Shown here: positions 56,521 through 64,000 of the stretch, one piece after another
Layout: each line of letters opens with the position of its first letter
How positions within the stretch are numbered: position 1 is the first letter of the stretch
Assembly (NCBI RefSeq): GCF_026659735.1
Contig: NZ_JANSKK010000003.1
Span: 62,001 to 126,000 of the forward strand
Length of the DNA: 64,000 nt
DNA from: Staphylococcus pettenkoferi
GTDB lineage: Bacteria; Bacillota; Bacilli; Staphylococcales; Staphylococcaceae
Direction: 5' to 3'
Notes under the pieces: model-generated
Told to the model about the DNA's origin: nothing
The model's input: only the letters and a program-made list of their open reading frames with translations
Database searches by the model: none
Program-made: the position numbers and the translations under genes

Positions 56521-56559
56521 TAAAAAAAGATGCAACCAACCTTAATTGATTGGCTGCAT
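56521..56559 (-). terminator. BCCT transporter gene terminator
   Basis: ATGCAACCAA pairs with TTGGCTGCAT and seven T residues follow in the minus direction. Confidence 0.8.
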
Positions 56560-56583
56560 TAGGTATTTAATACATATCAAAGA

Positions 56584-58263
56584 CTAGTCATTTTTATCTT
56601 GAGAAGAGCGATTATTCACTTGCTGAGTGTGGTGGTCGTAGTCGACAGTTTGATGATTCTCTTCATCATTATCCTTACCGCTACTTGCCTCACTGTCACT
56701 CTCACGTTCCTCCAAAGGTATGGAGTAGTCTTTCTCATCATTGATATACGACATTTGGAAGTGCTTGGTATGTTCGCGTTTTAAAGCTCTCATCAGTGAG
56801 AAGATCATTAAGAGTAAAATGATTGAGAACGGCAAGCCTGTGACGACGGAAGCGGTTTGTAAACTCGTCAATCCGCCTGCAATAGTCATCGAAACCGAGA
56901 TGGCTCCAATGAGAATACCCCAGATAATCTTATGTTTCACTTTAGGGTTCGCTAGTCCACCTGTTGCCATACCAGCTACAATATGTGTCGTCGAATCTGC
57001 GCTGGTAATAATAAAAATAAAGATTAATGCGATAGCTAGGATACTCGTGATATCTGCAAGTGGAAATTTGGATAGCAGTTCAAATAAAGCTACAGTGTAA
57101 TCTTTGTCTACAACGTGCGCGATATCGTCACCTTTCAAAGCGAATTTCAGAGCGGTGCCACCGAAACCGGCAATCCAACTGAAAGAAATAAGCGGTGGAA
57201 CAATTAACACGCCAATGACAAATTCACGTACTGTTCGTCCTCTCGAAACACGAGCAACGAAACCACCGATAAACGGGGACCATGAAATAACCCATGCCCA
57301 ATAGAAGACGGTCCATTTCTGAATCCAAGCATCGCTGCCACCATAGGGGTTGAGACGCAAACTGTATTCGATGAAGTGACGGAGATAATCGCCAATCGCG
57401 AGTGTGTAAGATTCGAGAATAAATTTGAGATCACCAACACATAACATAAAGATTAAGAGAATAGCACCAAGTCCGATATTAATATTACTGAGCCATTTTA
57501 CACCACGATTGAGACCTGTAACGGCCGAACCTAAAAAGATCACGACCATTAAGACGGTGATTCCAATTTTAACACTGTTGTTTTGTGGCACATGAAAGAC
57601 GTGGTGTAATCCACCGTTAATCTGCATGATACCGAGGCCGATAGATGTCGCAATCCCCATTACGGTAGCGATGATGGCGAGAATGTCGATGATATTTCTA
57701 AAAGGTCTGCGATACGCTTCACCGAAGACAGGTTCCATGGCAGTCGAGATGAGGCCGTCACGCTTTTTACGAAACTGGAAATAAGCCACGATTAAACCAG
57801 CAATCGCAAAGATCGACCATTGCGAAATACCCCAGTGGAAGAAAGTGTAACCCATAGCAACACGGGCTGAATCTTCAGAGGCATTCGCAATCTTACCCGG
57901 GAAGGGAGAATGTAGGTAGTGCGTCAACGGTTCAGCCACGCCCCAGAAGACGATACCGACACCTAGTCCAGCTGAGAACAACATCCCAATCCAGGAAAGC
58001 ATGGAGAACTCCGGCGATTCGTCATCATCTCCAAGCTTGAAACGGCCATAGCGTGAGATAGCTAAAGCGATTAAGAAGATATCCAAGATAAAGATAATAA
58101 GTAAGAATAGCCAGCCAAAGCTATTGGAAATAAAGTCATAGATGTGTTGCGCATGATGACCGAATTGAGTTGGAAAGATACCGGCAATCGCAGTGATAAT
58201 CACGATAATCGCCACCGATATCCCATAAACGAAATTTCTATTTTTAGTCTGTTTATCATTCAT
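56584..58263 (-). CDS. BCCT-family betaine/choline/carnitine transporter
   Basis: A 559-residue carrier with twelve membrane segments and the BCCT Trp-rich core (FSMLSWIGMLFSAGLGVGIVFWGVAEP; KWTVFYWAWVISWSPFIGGFVARVSRGRTVREF). The last 50 residues are polar and His/Asp/Gln-rich, perhaps an osmosensing tail. It imports compatible solutes such as choline or glycine betaine with Na+ or H+. A rather long upstream gap (58264-59031) contains a repeat but no partner gene. The exact substrate cannot be told. Confidence 0.88.
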   Translation of the reverse strand: MNDKQTKNRNFVYGISVAIIVIITAIAGIFPTQFGHHAQHIYDFISNSFGWLFLLIIFILDIFLIALAISRYGRFKLGDDDESPEFSMLSWIGMLFSAGLGVGIVFWGVAEPLTHYLHSPFPGKIANASEDSARVAMGYTFFHWGISQWSIFAIAGLIVAYFQFRKKRDGLISTAMEPVFGEAYRRPFRNIIDILAIIATVMGIATSIGLGIMQINGGLHHVFHVPQNNSVKIGITVLMVVIFLGSAVTGLNRGVKWLSNINIGLGAILLIFMLCVGDLKFILESYTLAIGDYLRHFIEYSLRLNPYGGSDAWIQKWTVFYWAWVISWSPFIGGFVARVSRGRTVREFVIGVLIVPPLISFSWIAGFGGTALKFALKGDDIAHVVDKDYTVALFELLSKFPLADITSILAIALIFIFIITSADSTTHIVAGMATGGLANPKVKHKIIWGILIGAISVSMTIAGGLTSLQTASVVTGLPFSIILLLMIFSLMRALKREHTKHFQMSYINDEKDYSIPLEERESDSEASSGKDNDEENHQTVDYDHHTQQVNNRSSQDKND

Positions 58264-58582
58264 AAAACAAATACTCCATCCTTTGTTTATTGTTAAGTTT
58301 CAAGTGAAATGATTACATAGATGCATTACTCTAAGTCGATATTTATATATTTTTGGTACTTTATTATCAGTTATTCATCGCTGTTATTGTGAATCATAAT
58401 TAAATATGCTTATTTCTAATATAGTTTCATGATATTTAAGTGTTATTTAGAAATTCATATTTGATGTTTAGCTTCTGAGCTGTACTAAATAGTAGTGTAT
58501 AAGTAATTTCATGATTAATTTGAAATACGTTAGCATAGCGTTTGGTTTGGAAAATGTAATTAAAATGAAATTTAAGTCGTTT

Positions 58583-58810
58583 TTTTCAATGTCGACTCGA
58601 GACGCATGATGGAGCTAGACCACAACGAAAATCCATTCTTCGAACTCTCTGAGTGAGAAGAATTAGTTGAGTGTGGTCCTACGCAGTTGCTGACTGAATT
58701 CGAGATGGCTAATGCTCTCTCGAACTCTACTCAGCTTTACGGGGGAAGTACTACGAAATCATAGATTTCTGCACTTCTCCCATGCAAGCGAGAGTCATAA
58801 CCTTGAAAAA
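58583..58810. repeat. Family B palindromic repeat, long form (reverse)
   Basis: Reverse complement of the 29951-30184 element, with inverted ends TTTTTCAATG and CCTTGAAAAA and the extra 90-base module. The rest of the BCCT-DUF4064 gap is AT-rich with nothing clear. Confidence 0.8.
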
Positions 58811-59031
58811 AGTGCTCTTAAGTTTTCTCTTAGTCTTGTTCACTACTTCTTTTAGTTAAAACATAAAATAAGTGTAATTATGTAATTATTTAAACCTCAT
58901 TATAAAGTAAATAGAATAAATTACAACGTAATATTCTGATAAATTTAGAGCTAATTGTTTTTGAATAAGCTGTATTATACAATAACAATGCATGGTGAAT
59001 AATAAATATAAAATCACTAGGAGGAACTTGA

Positions 59032-59457
59032 ATGAAAAGAGTTTGGGAGAAGATTCTAGTTTGGCTAGGACTACTCTTACAATTTGCGCTCATATTTATT
59101 TACGGGGTCATCGCACCTTTCATGAATGACGATAGCTTTAAATCTGAAATTAAGGATAGTATCAAAGAAGAAGTGAGTTCAGGTAAATTATCCAATGCAG
59201 ATATTAATTCAATCGTGAGTCATCTCAATGAATGGATTATCTATTTAATTGGTTTAGCCATTATCGTTGCGGCAGTAGCTTTAATTACGGCCTTGATTAT
59301 CAACAAATTACCGAAGACTGCAGGCGTAATATTTATCTTGCTTGCGATTGCAGCGGTATTGAGTCTCAATTTCGTGGCGACACTCTTCTGGCTCATTGCT
59401 GGAATTATGCTGATTGTTCGCCGCAATAAGCAGACTAAGCATAAGGCGCGTGCTTAA
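59032..59457 (+). CDS. DUF4064-family membrane protein
   Basis: A 141-residue protein with four hydrophobic segments: KILVWLGLLLQFALIFIYGV, then a charged loop with Glu/Ser/Lys (SIKEEVSSGKLSNADINSIVSHL) and three more helices, ending in a basic tail RRNKQTKHKARA. This is the DUF4064 layout; the function is unknown. AGGAGG lies 7-8 bases before the ATG. Confidence 0.75.
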   Translation: MKRVWEKILVWLGLLLQFALIFIYGVIAPFMNDDSFKSEIKDSIKEEVSSGKLSNADINSIVSHLNEWIIYLIGLAIIVAAVALITALIINKLPKTAGVIFILLAIAAVLSLNFVATLFWLIAGIMLIVRRNKQTKHKARA

Positions 59458-59734
59458 TTTTTAGGCACAGATAAAATACAGTTAATGCAAGACAATGTGA
59501 CTGAGTGTATAACATGCTGAGTGGCATTGTCTTTTTTTTACTTGGAAAATATGGCGTGACTCATGTATTGAATCAAGCCAAAGAATGAACTTAAAAATTC
59601 GTGACTCAGTCCTAAATTTTTTCAACTTTTACAAAACCAAAATAAACTACGCTAAACTATTGGAGATAAAGCGTTTTACATACGAAAAGAAATATTAAAA
59701 AGAGATGAAATCTTGGTAAATTTCTAAAAATTAT

Positions 59735-59750
59735 TTGTAAGCGATTGCAA
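59735..59750 (+). promoter_or_regulatory. CcpA cre site before rocA
   Basis: TTGTAAGCGATTGCAA fits the cre consensus at all but one position. It lies 85-100 bases before the rocA start; carbon catabolite repression of rocA is known in S. aureus. Confidence 0.7.
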
Positions 59751-59835
59751 TTATTAGAAAAGACAGATAAAATACATAGCAACAGTGGATATTTCCATTA
59801 AAGTTTTCTATTAACAAACATTGGGGGTAGAAATG

Positions 59836-61380
59836 ATGGTAAGAGAATACAGAAGTGAAACAGGAATCGATTTCTCTCAACAAGAAAATGTTGAATCATT
59901 CCAGCAAATGTTAAGTAAAGTGAAAGGTGAATTCAGCCAAAAAGTACCTTTATGGATCAATGGCGAAGAGAAATTCACGAAAGATACTTTCACTTCTATT
60001 AATCCAGCAAATACTTCTGAAGAAATTGCGGAAATTTCTAAAGCGACGAAGAAAGATGTCGACGCTGCATTTGACGCGGCGAATGAAGCGTATGAGTCAT
60101 GGCGTAAATGGAAGCACCGTGATCGTGCAGAATTTATGTTACGTGTAGCTGCATTAATCCGTCGTCGTAAAGAAGAAATCGCTGCTGTCATGGTTTACGA
60201 AGCAGGTAAACCATGGGATGAAGCGGTAGGCGACGTTTGTGAAGGTATTGACTTTATCGAATACTATTCACGTTCAATGATGGAACTAGCGGATGGCAAA
60301 CCTGTCTTAGACCGTGAAGGTGAACATAACCGCTACTTCTACAAACCAATTGGTCCTGGTGTCACTATTCCACCATGGAACTTCCCGTTCGCGATTATGA
60401 CAGGTACAACTTTAGCGCCAGTTATCGCTGGTAACACTGTATTACTCAAACCTGCTGAAGACACAGTGTTAACTGCTTACAAGTTAATTGAAGTGCTTCA
60501 AGAAGCAGGCTTACCTAAAGGGGTAGTTAACTTCGTACCAGGTGATCCGAAAGAAATCGGGGACTATCTTGTAGATAGCGTTCATACGCATTTCGTAACA
60601 TTCACTGGTTCACGCGCAACAGGTACACGTATCTTCGAAAGAGCTGCGAAAGTTCAAGAAGGTCAACAGTTCTTGAAACGTGTCACAGTTGAAATGGGCG
60701 GTAAAGATGCGATTATCGTTGACGAAGACGCAGACACTGATTTAGCTGCTGAATCCATCGTTTCATCAGCATTTGGTTTCTCAGGTCAGAAATGTTCAGC
60801 ATGTTCACGTGCGATCGTGCATAAAGCGGTTCACGATGAAGTGTTGGAAAAAGCAATTAAGTTAACGAAAGACATCACATTCGGTAACACTGAGAACAAT
60901 ACTGAAATGGGTCCAGTAATTAACCAAAAACAATTTGATAAGATCAAGAACTATATCGAAATTGGTAAAAAAGAAGGTAAATTAGAACACGGTGGCGAAA
61001 CTGAAGACGAAACAGGTTACTTCGTACACCCAACAATCTTCTCAGGATTGAAATCTAAAGACCAAATCATGCAAGAAGAAATCTTCGGTCCAGTTGTTGG
61101 CTTTGTAAAAGTGAGCAGTTGGGAAGAAGCGTTAGACGTGGCTAACGATACAGATTATGGTCTTACAGGTTCAGTGATTACAAATACACGTGAACACTGG
61201 TTACAAGCAATTGAAGACTATGATGTAGGTAACTTATACCTCAACCGTGGCTGTACTGCAGCTGTGATGGGCTACCACCCATTCGGCGGATTCAAGATGT
61301 CAGGTACAGATGCGAAGACAGGTGGACCAGACTACCTCATCAACTTCTTAGAACAAAAAGTCGTTTCAGAAATGTTATAA
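59836..61380 (+). CDS. rocA: 1-pyrroline-5-carboxylate dehydrogenase RocA
   Basis: A 514-residue aldehyde dehydrogenase oxidising pyrroline-5-carboxylate (glutamate semialdehyde) to glutamate in arginine and proline breakdown. Visible motifs are [13 protein letters not shown]-binding [11 protein letters not shown], catalytic Glu in [13 protein letters not shown] and catalytic Cys in [15 protein letters not shown]. The start is the second of two adjacent ATGs, with GGGGG eight bases upstream and giving the same length as S. aureus RocA. A cre site precedes it and a terminator follows. Confidence 0.95.
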   Translation: MVREYRSETGIDFSQQENVESFQQMLSKVKGEFSQKVPLWINGEEKFTKDTFTSINPANTSEEIAEISKATKKDVDAAFDAANEAYESWRKWKHRDRAEFMLRVAALIRRRKEEIAAVMVYEAGKPWDEAVGDVCEGIDFIEYYSRSMMELADGKPVLDREGEHNRYFYKPIGPGVTIPPWNFPFAIMTGTTLAPVIAGNTVLLKPAEDTVLTAYKLIEVLQEAGLPKGVVNFVPGDPKEIGDYLVDSVHTHFVTFTGSRATGTRIFERAAKVQEGQQFLKRVTVEMGGKDAIIVDEDADTDLAAESIVSSAFGFSGQKCSACSRAIVHKAVHDEVLEKAIKLTKDITFGNTENNTEMGPVINQKQFDKIKNYIEIGKKEGKLEHGGETEDETGYFVHPTIFSGLKSKDQIMQEEIFGPVVGFVKVSSWEEALDVANDTDYGLTGSVITNTREHWLQAIEDYDVGNLYLNRGCTAAVMGYHPFGGFKMSGTDAKTGGPDYLINFLEQKVVSEML

Positions 61381-61443
61381 TTTCGTGAAATTTAAAGCGT
61401 TCTAATCTCATGTTAATCTGAACAAGTTAATATAAGTCTCAGT

Positions 61444-61483
61444 AAGGGCAGGACACTGTGAATGAGGTGTTCCTGCCCTTTCA
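61444..61483 (+). terminator. rocA terminator
   Basis: AAGGGCAGGACAC pairs with GTGTTCCTGCCCTT, then TTC. Confidence 0.8.
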
Positions 61484-61509
61484 ATAGTAGAACGTGGGAG
61501 GAACGCGAG

Positions 61510-61683
61510 ATGAAACGACGTATATATTTGGTGTTAGCTATCGTTATGGGCATAATCTATATCATATTGAGTGCTTTGTATCCTCATCTTGAGCGAACGA
61601 TGTGGTTTCGTACTATTTTATTCGTGGCTTTTATCTTTTTTGCGTTATTTATATTGAGTAGTGGTAAAAGTGAAGGCAAGTGA
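61510..61683 (+). CDS. Small two-helix membrane protein
   Basis: A 57-residue hypothetical protein with two membrane segments (IYLVLAIVMGIIYIILSALY and ILFVAFIFFALFILSS) and a short polar tail. GGGAGGAA lies before the ATG. Staphylococcal genomes carry similar unnamed proteins; no function can be given. Confidence 0.6.
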   Translation: MKRRIYLVLAIVMGIIYIILSALYPHLERTMWFRTILFVAFIFFALFILSSGKSEGK

Positions 61684-61828
61684 GATTGATGATGTGCTTT
61701 TAGTAACAGGATAGAAAAAGCACATTTTAACTAAATAAGTCTGAAAATTCGGTTAAATTTATTTCGAAAACGTATACACAATGCTACAATTTAGTTATAA
61801 GTTAAGGGGTTAAAGGGGATGTGGTGTA

Positions 61829-63208
61829 ATGACAGCATTATCTAGTAAGAGAAAGCAGCGTAGTTTGATCATAGGGGTGATGTTATCAATACTGACATAC
61901 TGGCTATTTGCTCAAGCGTTGCTCAATATAGGGCCTCAAATTCAATCAACGTATCATGCCTCTCTCAATATCGTGAACATTTCTGTCAGCTTGACTTCGT
62001 TCGTGACTGGCGTCTTAATGGTTGTAGCTGGAAACGTGGCGGACAAGCTAGGAAGAGTGAAGATGATTTATCTTGCGCTCATCTTAAACGTGCTAGGTTC
62101 GCTACTGCTCGTCCTGACTAGCTACATCGGTTTGTTTCTACTTGGACGAGTAGTTCAAGGCTTCTCAGCTGCGATTATTATGCCAACGACAATTGCTCTG
62201 TTTAACGACTACTTCGACGGTGAAGCACGTAAGAAGGCGTTGAGTTATTGGTCGATCGGGGCATTCGGTGGGACTGGATTTGCTTCTACATTCGCAGGCT
62301 TAATTTCAACTTATCTCGGTTGGCAGTACATCTTCATCCTATCTATCGTGATTTCTATCGTAGCCTTTTGGTTGTTACGAGACATCTCGGATACACAACG
62401 TCAGCGCGATACCAGTGCACATTTCGATTTGGTGGGTTTAGTGATCTTTATCGCGATGATTGCTAGCATTAGTTTCGTGATTACGCAAGGTTATAAAATG
62501 GGCTGGACACACCCGTACTCATTAGGTTGCTTGCTCATATTTGTAGTGAGTATGGGTCTATTTCTCTTTGTAGAACAACGTCGGGTAGAACCTTTTATAA
62601 ATTTACGATTATTTAAAAATAAAGCTTTTGTCGGCGCAGTTATCGCGAATACATTATTGAATACTTGCGTAGGTGTCATCGCACTAATTAACATTTTTGC
62701 GCAAGGCAGTTTGAAATTGAATTCGTTTCAAGCTGGATTGCTTACTCTGCCGTACGTGATTGCATTGTTGATCGTGGTACGAGTCGGTGAGAAAGGAATT
62801 AATCGCTTTGGTTCGAAAGTCATGATGGTGGGTGGCCCAACACTTTCTGCAATAGGAATTGCTTTGTTGAGTATGACGTTTCTGAGTTCATCTAGCTATC
62901 TCGTACTAGTAATTATCGCGAGTGTATTGTTTGGTACAGGAACAGGATTGTTTGCTACACCAGCTTTAAATACTGCAGTTTCAACGACGCCTCAGGATAA
63001 AGTAGGTGTTGCTTCAGGTATTTTTAAAATGGGCTCCACACTTGGTGGCGCATTCGGTATCGCAATTATTACTTCTGTATATGAAGGTGTACTTTCAAGT
63101 GGTAAGTCGGTTTCTCAAGCAGCAAGTTACGGCTTTCTCACTGGTGTCTTGATGGTCGTGATTGCTATTATCGTAGGTGGATGCTTACTACCTCGAAAAG
63201 AGAACTAA
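61829..63208 (+). CDS. MFS multidrug efflux protein (NorB/SdrM-like, DHA2)
   Basis: A 459-residue 14-segment drug:H+ antiporter. ILTYWLFAQALLNIGPQIQSTY, VAGNVADKLGRVKMIYLALILNVLGSLL (motif A), GRVVQGFSAAIIMPTTIALFNDYFDGEARKKALSYWSIGAFGG and VASGIFKMGSTLGGAFG (motif C region) are close to NorB/SdrM of S. aureus, which export fluoroquinolones and dyes. The start is ATG 61829 with AAGGGG upstream. Monocistronic; the actual substrates are not known. Confidence 0.85.
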   Translation: MTALSSKRKQRSLIIGVMLSILTYWLFAQALLNIGPQIQSTYHASLNIVNISVSLTSFVTGVLMVVAGNVADKLGRVKMIYLALILNVLGSLLLVLTSYIGLFLLGRVVQGFSAAIIMPTTIALFNDYFDGEARKKALSYWSIGAFGGTGFASTFAGLISTYLGWQYIFILSIVISIVAFWLLRDISDTQRQRDTSAHFDLVGLVIFIAMIASISFVITQGYKMGWTHPYSLGCLLIFVVSMGLFLFVEQRRVEPFINLRLFKNKAFVGAVIANTLLNTCVGVIALINIFAQGSLKLNSFQAGLLTLPYVIALLIVVRVGEKGINRFGSKVMMVGGPTLSAIGIALLSMTFLSSSSYLVLVIIASVLFGTGTGLFATPALNTAVSTTPQDKVGVASGIFKMGSTLGGAFGIAIITSVYEGVLSSGKSVSQAASYGFLTGVLMVVIAIIVGGCLLPRKEN

Positions 63209-63364
63209 TGAGTGCAGTAACGATGAAATTTGTCTCATTTTCCAAAGTTACAGTAACTGAAAAAAGCCTCGAAAGACGTGAGTAGAAATTCTAAAAGTGA
63301 AATTTTACAAACAGTAGACTCATAGGCTATGATAGAGAAAATGATTTGAGAGATGAGGAATACT

Positions 63365-63886
63365 ATGCAATATCTAACACACTATCAATCACCTATAGGA
63401 CAATTGACGTTAACTTCTGATGGCAGTGCTTTAACTGGCGTATGGCACGCGAACCAACAAGATTTCGCAGATCAGTTTAATGATACCTTTGAAGAAAGTG
63501 ACTTGCTGGTCTTTGCTAAAGCACGTGCTTGGTTAGACGCTTATTTCAAAGGTGAACGACCAGAGATCGATTTCGAGTTAAATCCACAAGGGTCAGAGTT
63601 CAGACAACAAGTATGGCATTATTTACGGCAAATTCCATATGGTAAGACGGTCACATATAGTGAAATCGCTAAAGATATCGCGCGTTTAAGAGGTAAACAG
63701 AAGATGGCAGCTCAAGCGATAGGTGGGGCGGTAGGAAGTAACCCTATATCTTTGATTGTGCCCTGTCACCGTGTAGTGGGTAAGAATGGGAACTTGACCG
63801 GCTACGGTGGAGGCTTGGATGTTAAAATGCAGCTTCTAGAATTAGAGGGCGTAGATTTAGGTGATTTCTATTTGCCGACTGACTGA
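63365..63886 (+). CDS. ogt: Methylated-DNA-protein-cysteine methyltransferase
   Basis: A 173-residue O6-alkylguanine DNA repair protein that takes the alkyl group onto Cys in IVPCHRVVG. The N-terminal RNase H-like domain (LTHYQSPIGQLTLTSDG) and helix-turn-helix with Arg finger (QQVWHYLRQIPYGKTVTYSEIAK) are present, as are AIGGAVGSNPI and GYGGG. GAGG lies before the ATG at 63365; the ATG four codons earlier has no site. A terminator follows. Confidence 0.9.
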   Translation: MQYLTHYQSPIGQLTLTSDGSALTGVWHANQQDFADQFNDTFEESDLLVFAKARAWLDAYFKGERPEIDFELNPQGSEFRQQVWHYLRQIPYGKTVTYSEIAKDIARLRGKQKMAAQAIGGAVGSNPISLIVPCHRVVGKNGNLTGYGGGLDVKMQLLELEGVDLGDFYLPTD

Positions 63887-63935
63887 GTAAAGAGGTAGGG
63901 AGGTATTGAGTCTGATTATAAGCCTTTCTACATAA

Positions 63936-63976
63936 AGAAGTCGCACTATTATGTTGTCATAACAGTGCGACTTTAA
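63936..63976. terminator. ogt terminator
   Basis: AAGTCGCACTATTATG pairs with CATAACAGTGCGACTT (one bulge-like mismatch). Confidence 0.75.
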
Positions 63977-64000
63977 GCCATAATATCCCAGTGGCGCAGT

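Overview
The window reads as a chromosomal segment of a Staphylococcus. The urease subunits, the copA-copZ-ddh-aminotransferase order, an IsaA/SceD-type autolysin, a KGG-repeat stress protein and a TspA-like LXG toxin with a DUF443 immunity protein are all staphylococcal hallmarks recognised from memory. I cannot fix the species without a search. No rRNA, tRNA, prophage, transposase gene or CRISPR array was seen.

Layout. 0-7 kb: zinc-ribbon membrane proteins, a frameshifted NADH oxidase, an AAA ATPase plus Toprim-like pair resembling OLD/Abi-type defence (the small partner is frameshifted), an orphan ArsB and a hotdog thioesterase. 7.2-9.3 kb: ykvI with a CcpA-like site and a structured leader, then a repeat island. 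9.3-15.5 kb: the urease operon ureABCEFGD on the minus strand (ureB frameshifted) with a divergent urea channel gene. 15.7-21.5 kb: a five-gene nickel/peptide-type ABC importer and a Fur-box lipoprotein. Import of urea, import of nickel and urease assembly together form one functional block. 21.5-30.5 kb: repeat islands around an amino-acid permease, queH, a HAD phosphatase, a universal stress protein and pyrD. 30.5-41 kb: a fructosamine-kinase-like protein, a V8-like secreted protease with a long Gln-rich linker, a SigB-type stress gene, an uncharacterised hydrolase/oxidoreductase set, an M23 peptidase and a sodium:solute symporter. 41-46.6 kb: an EIIC-like permease, yjdF with its riboswitch, the autolysin, an aminotransferase pseudogene and ddh. 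46.7-49.4 kb: copZ/copA with a CsoR box. 49.5-64 kb: a stress SDR, an acetyltransferase, the type VII LXG toxin module with an orphan tail-immunity scar, a DUF1445 protein, a BCCT carrier, rocA with a cre site, a NorB-like efflux pump and ogt.

The least ordinary signals are three. First, a modular set of palindromic intergenic repeats shares one core in different arms (about ten copies, some tandem, one nested in another). Second, the genes bordering three of these islands carry long runs of codons whose third base is almost only G/T or only A/C, always coherent on one DNA strand. Third, the LXG toxin locus carries a displaced toxin-tail/immunity remnant. Four genes are interrupted by indels, so read-level checking is needed before calling them all true pseudogenes.
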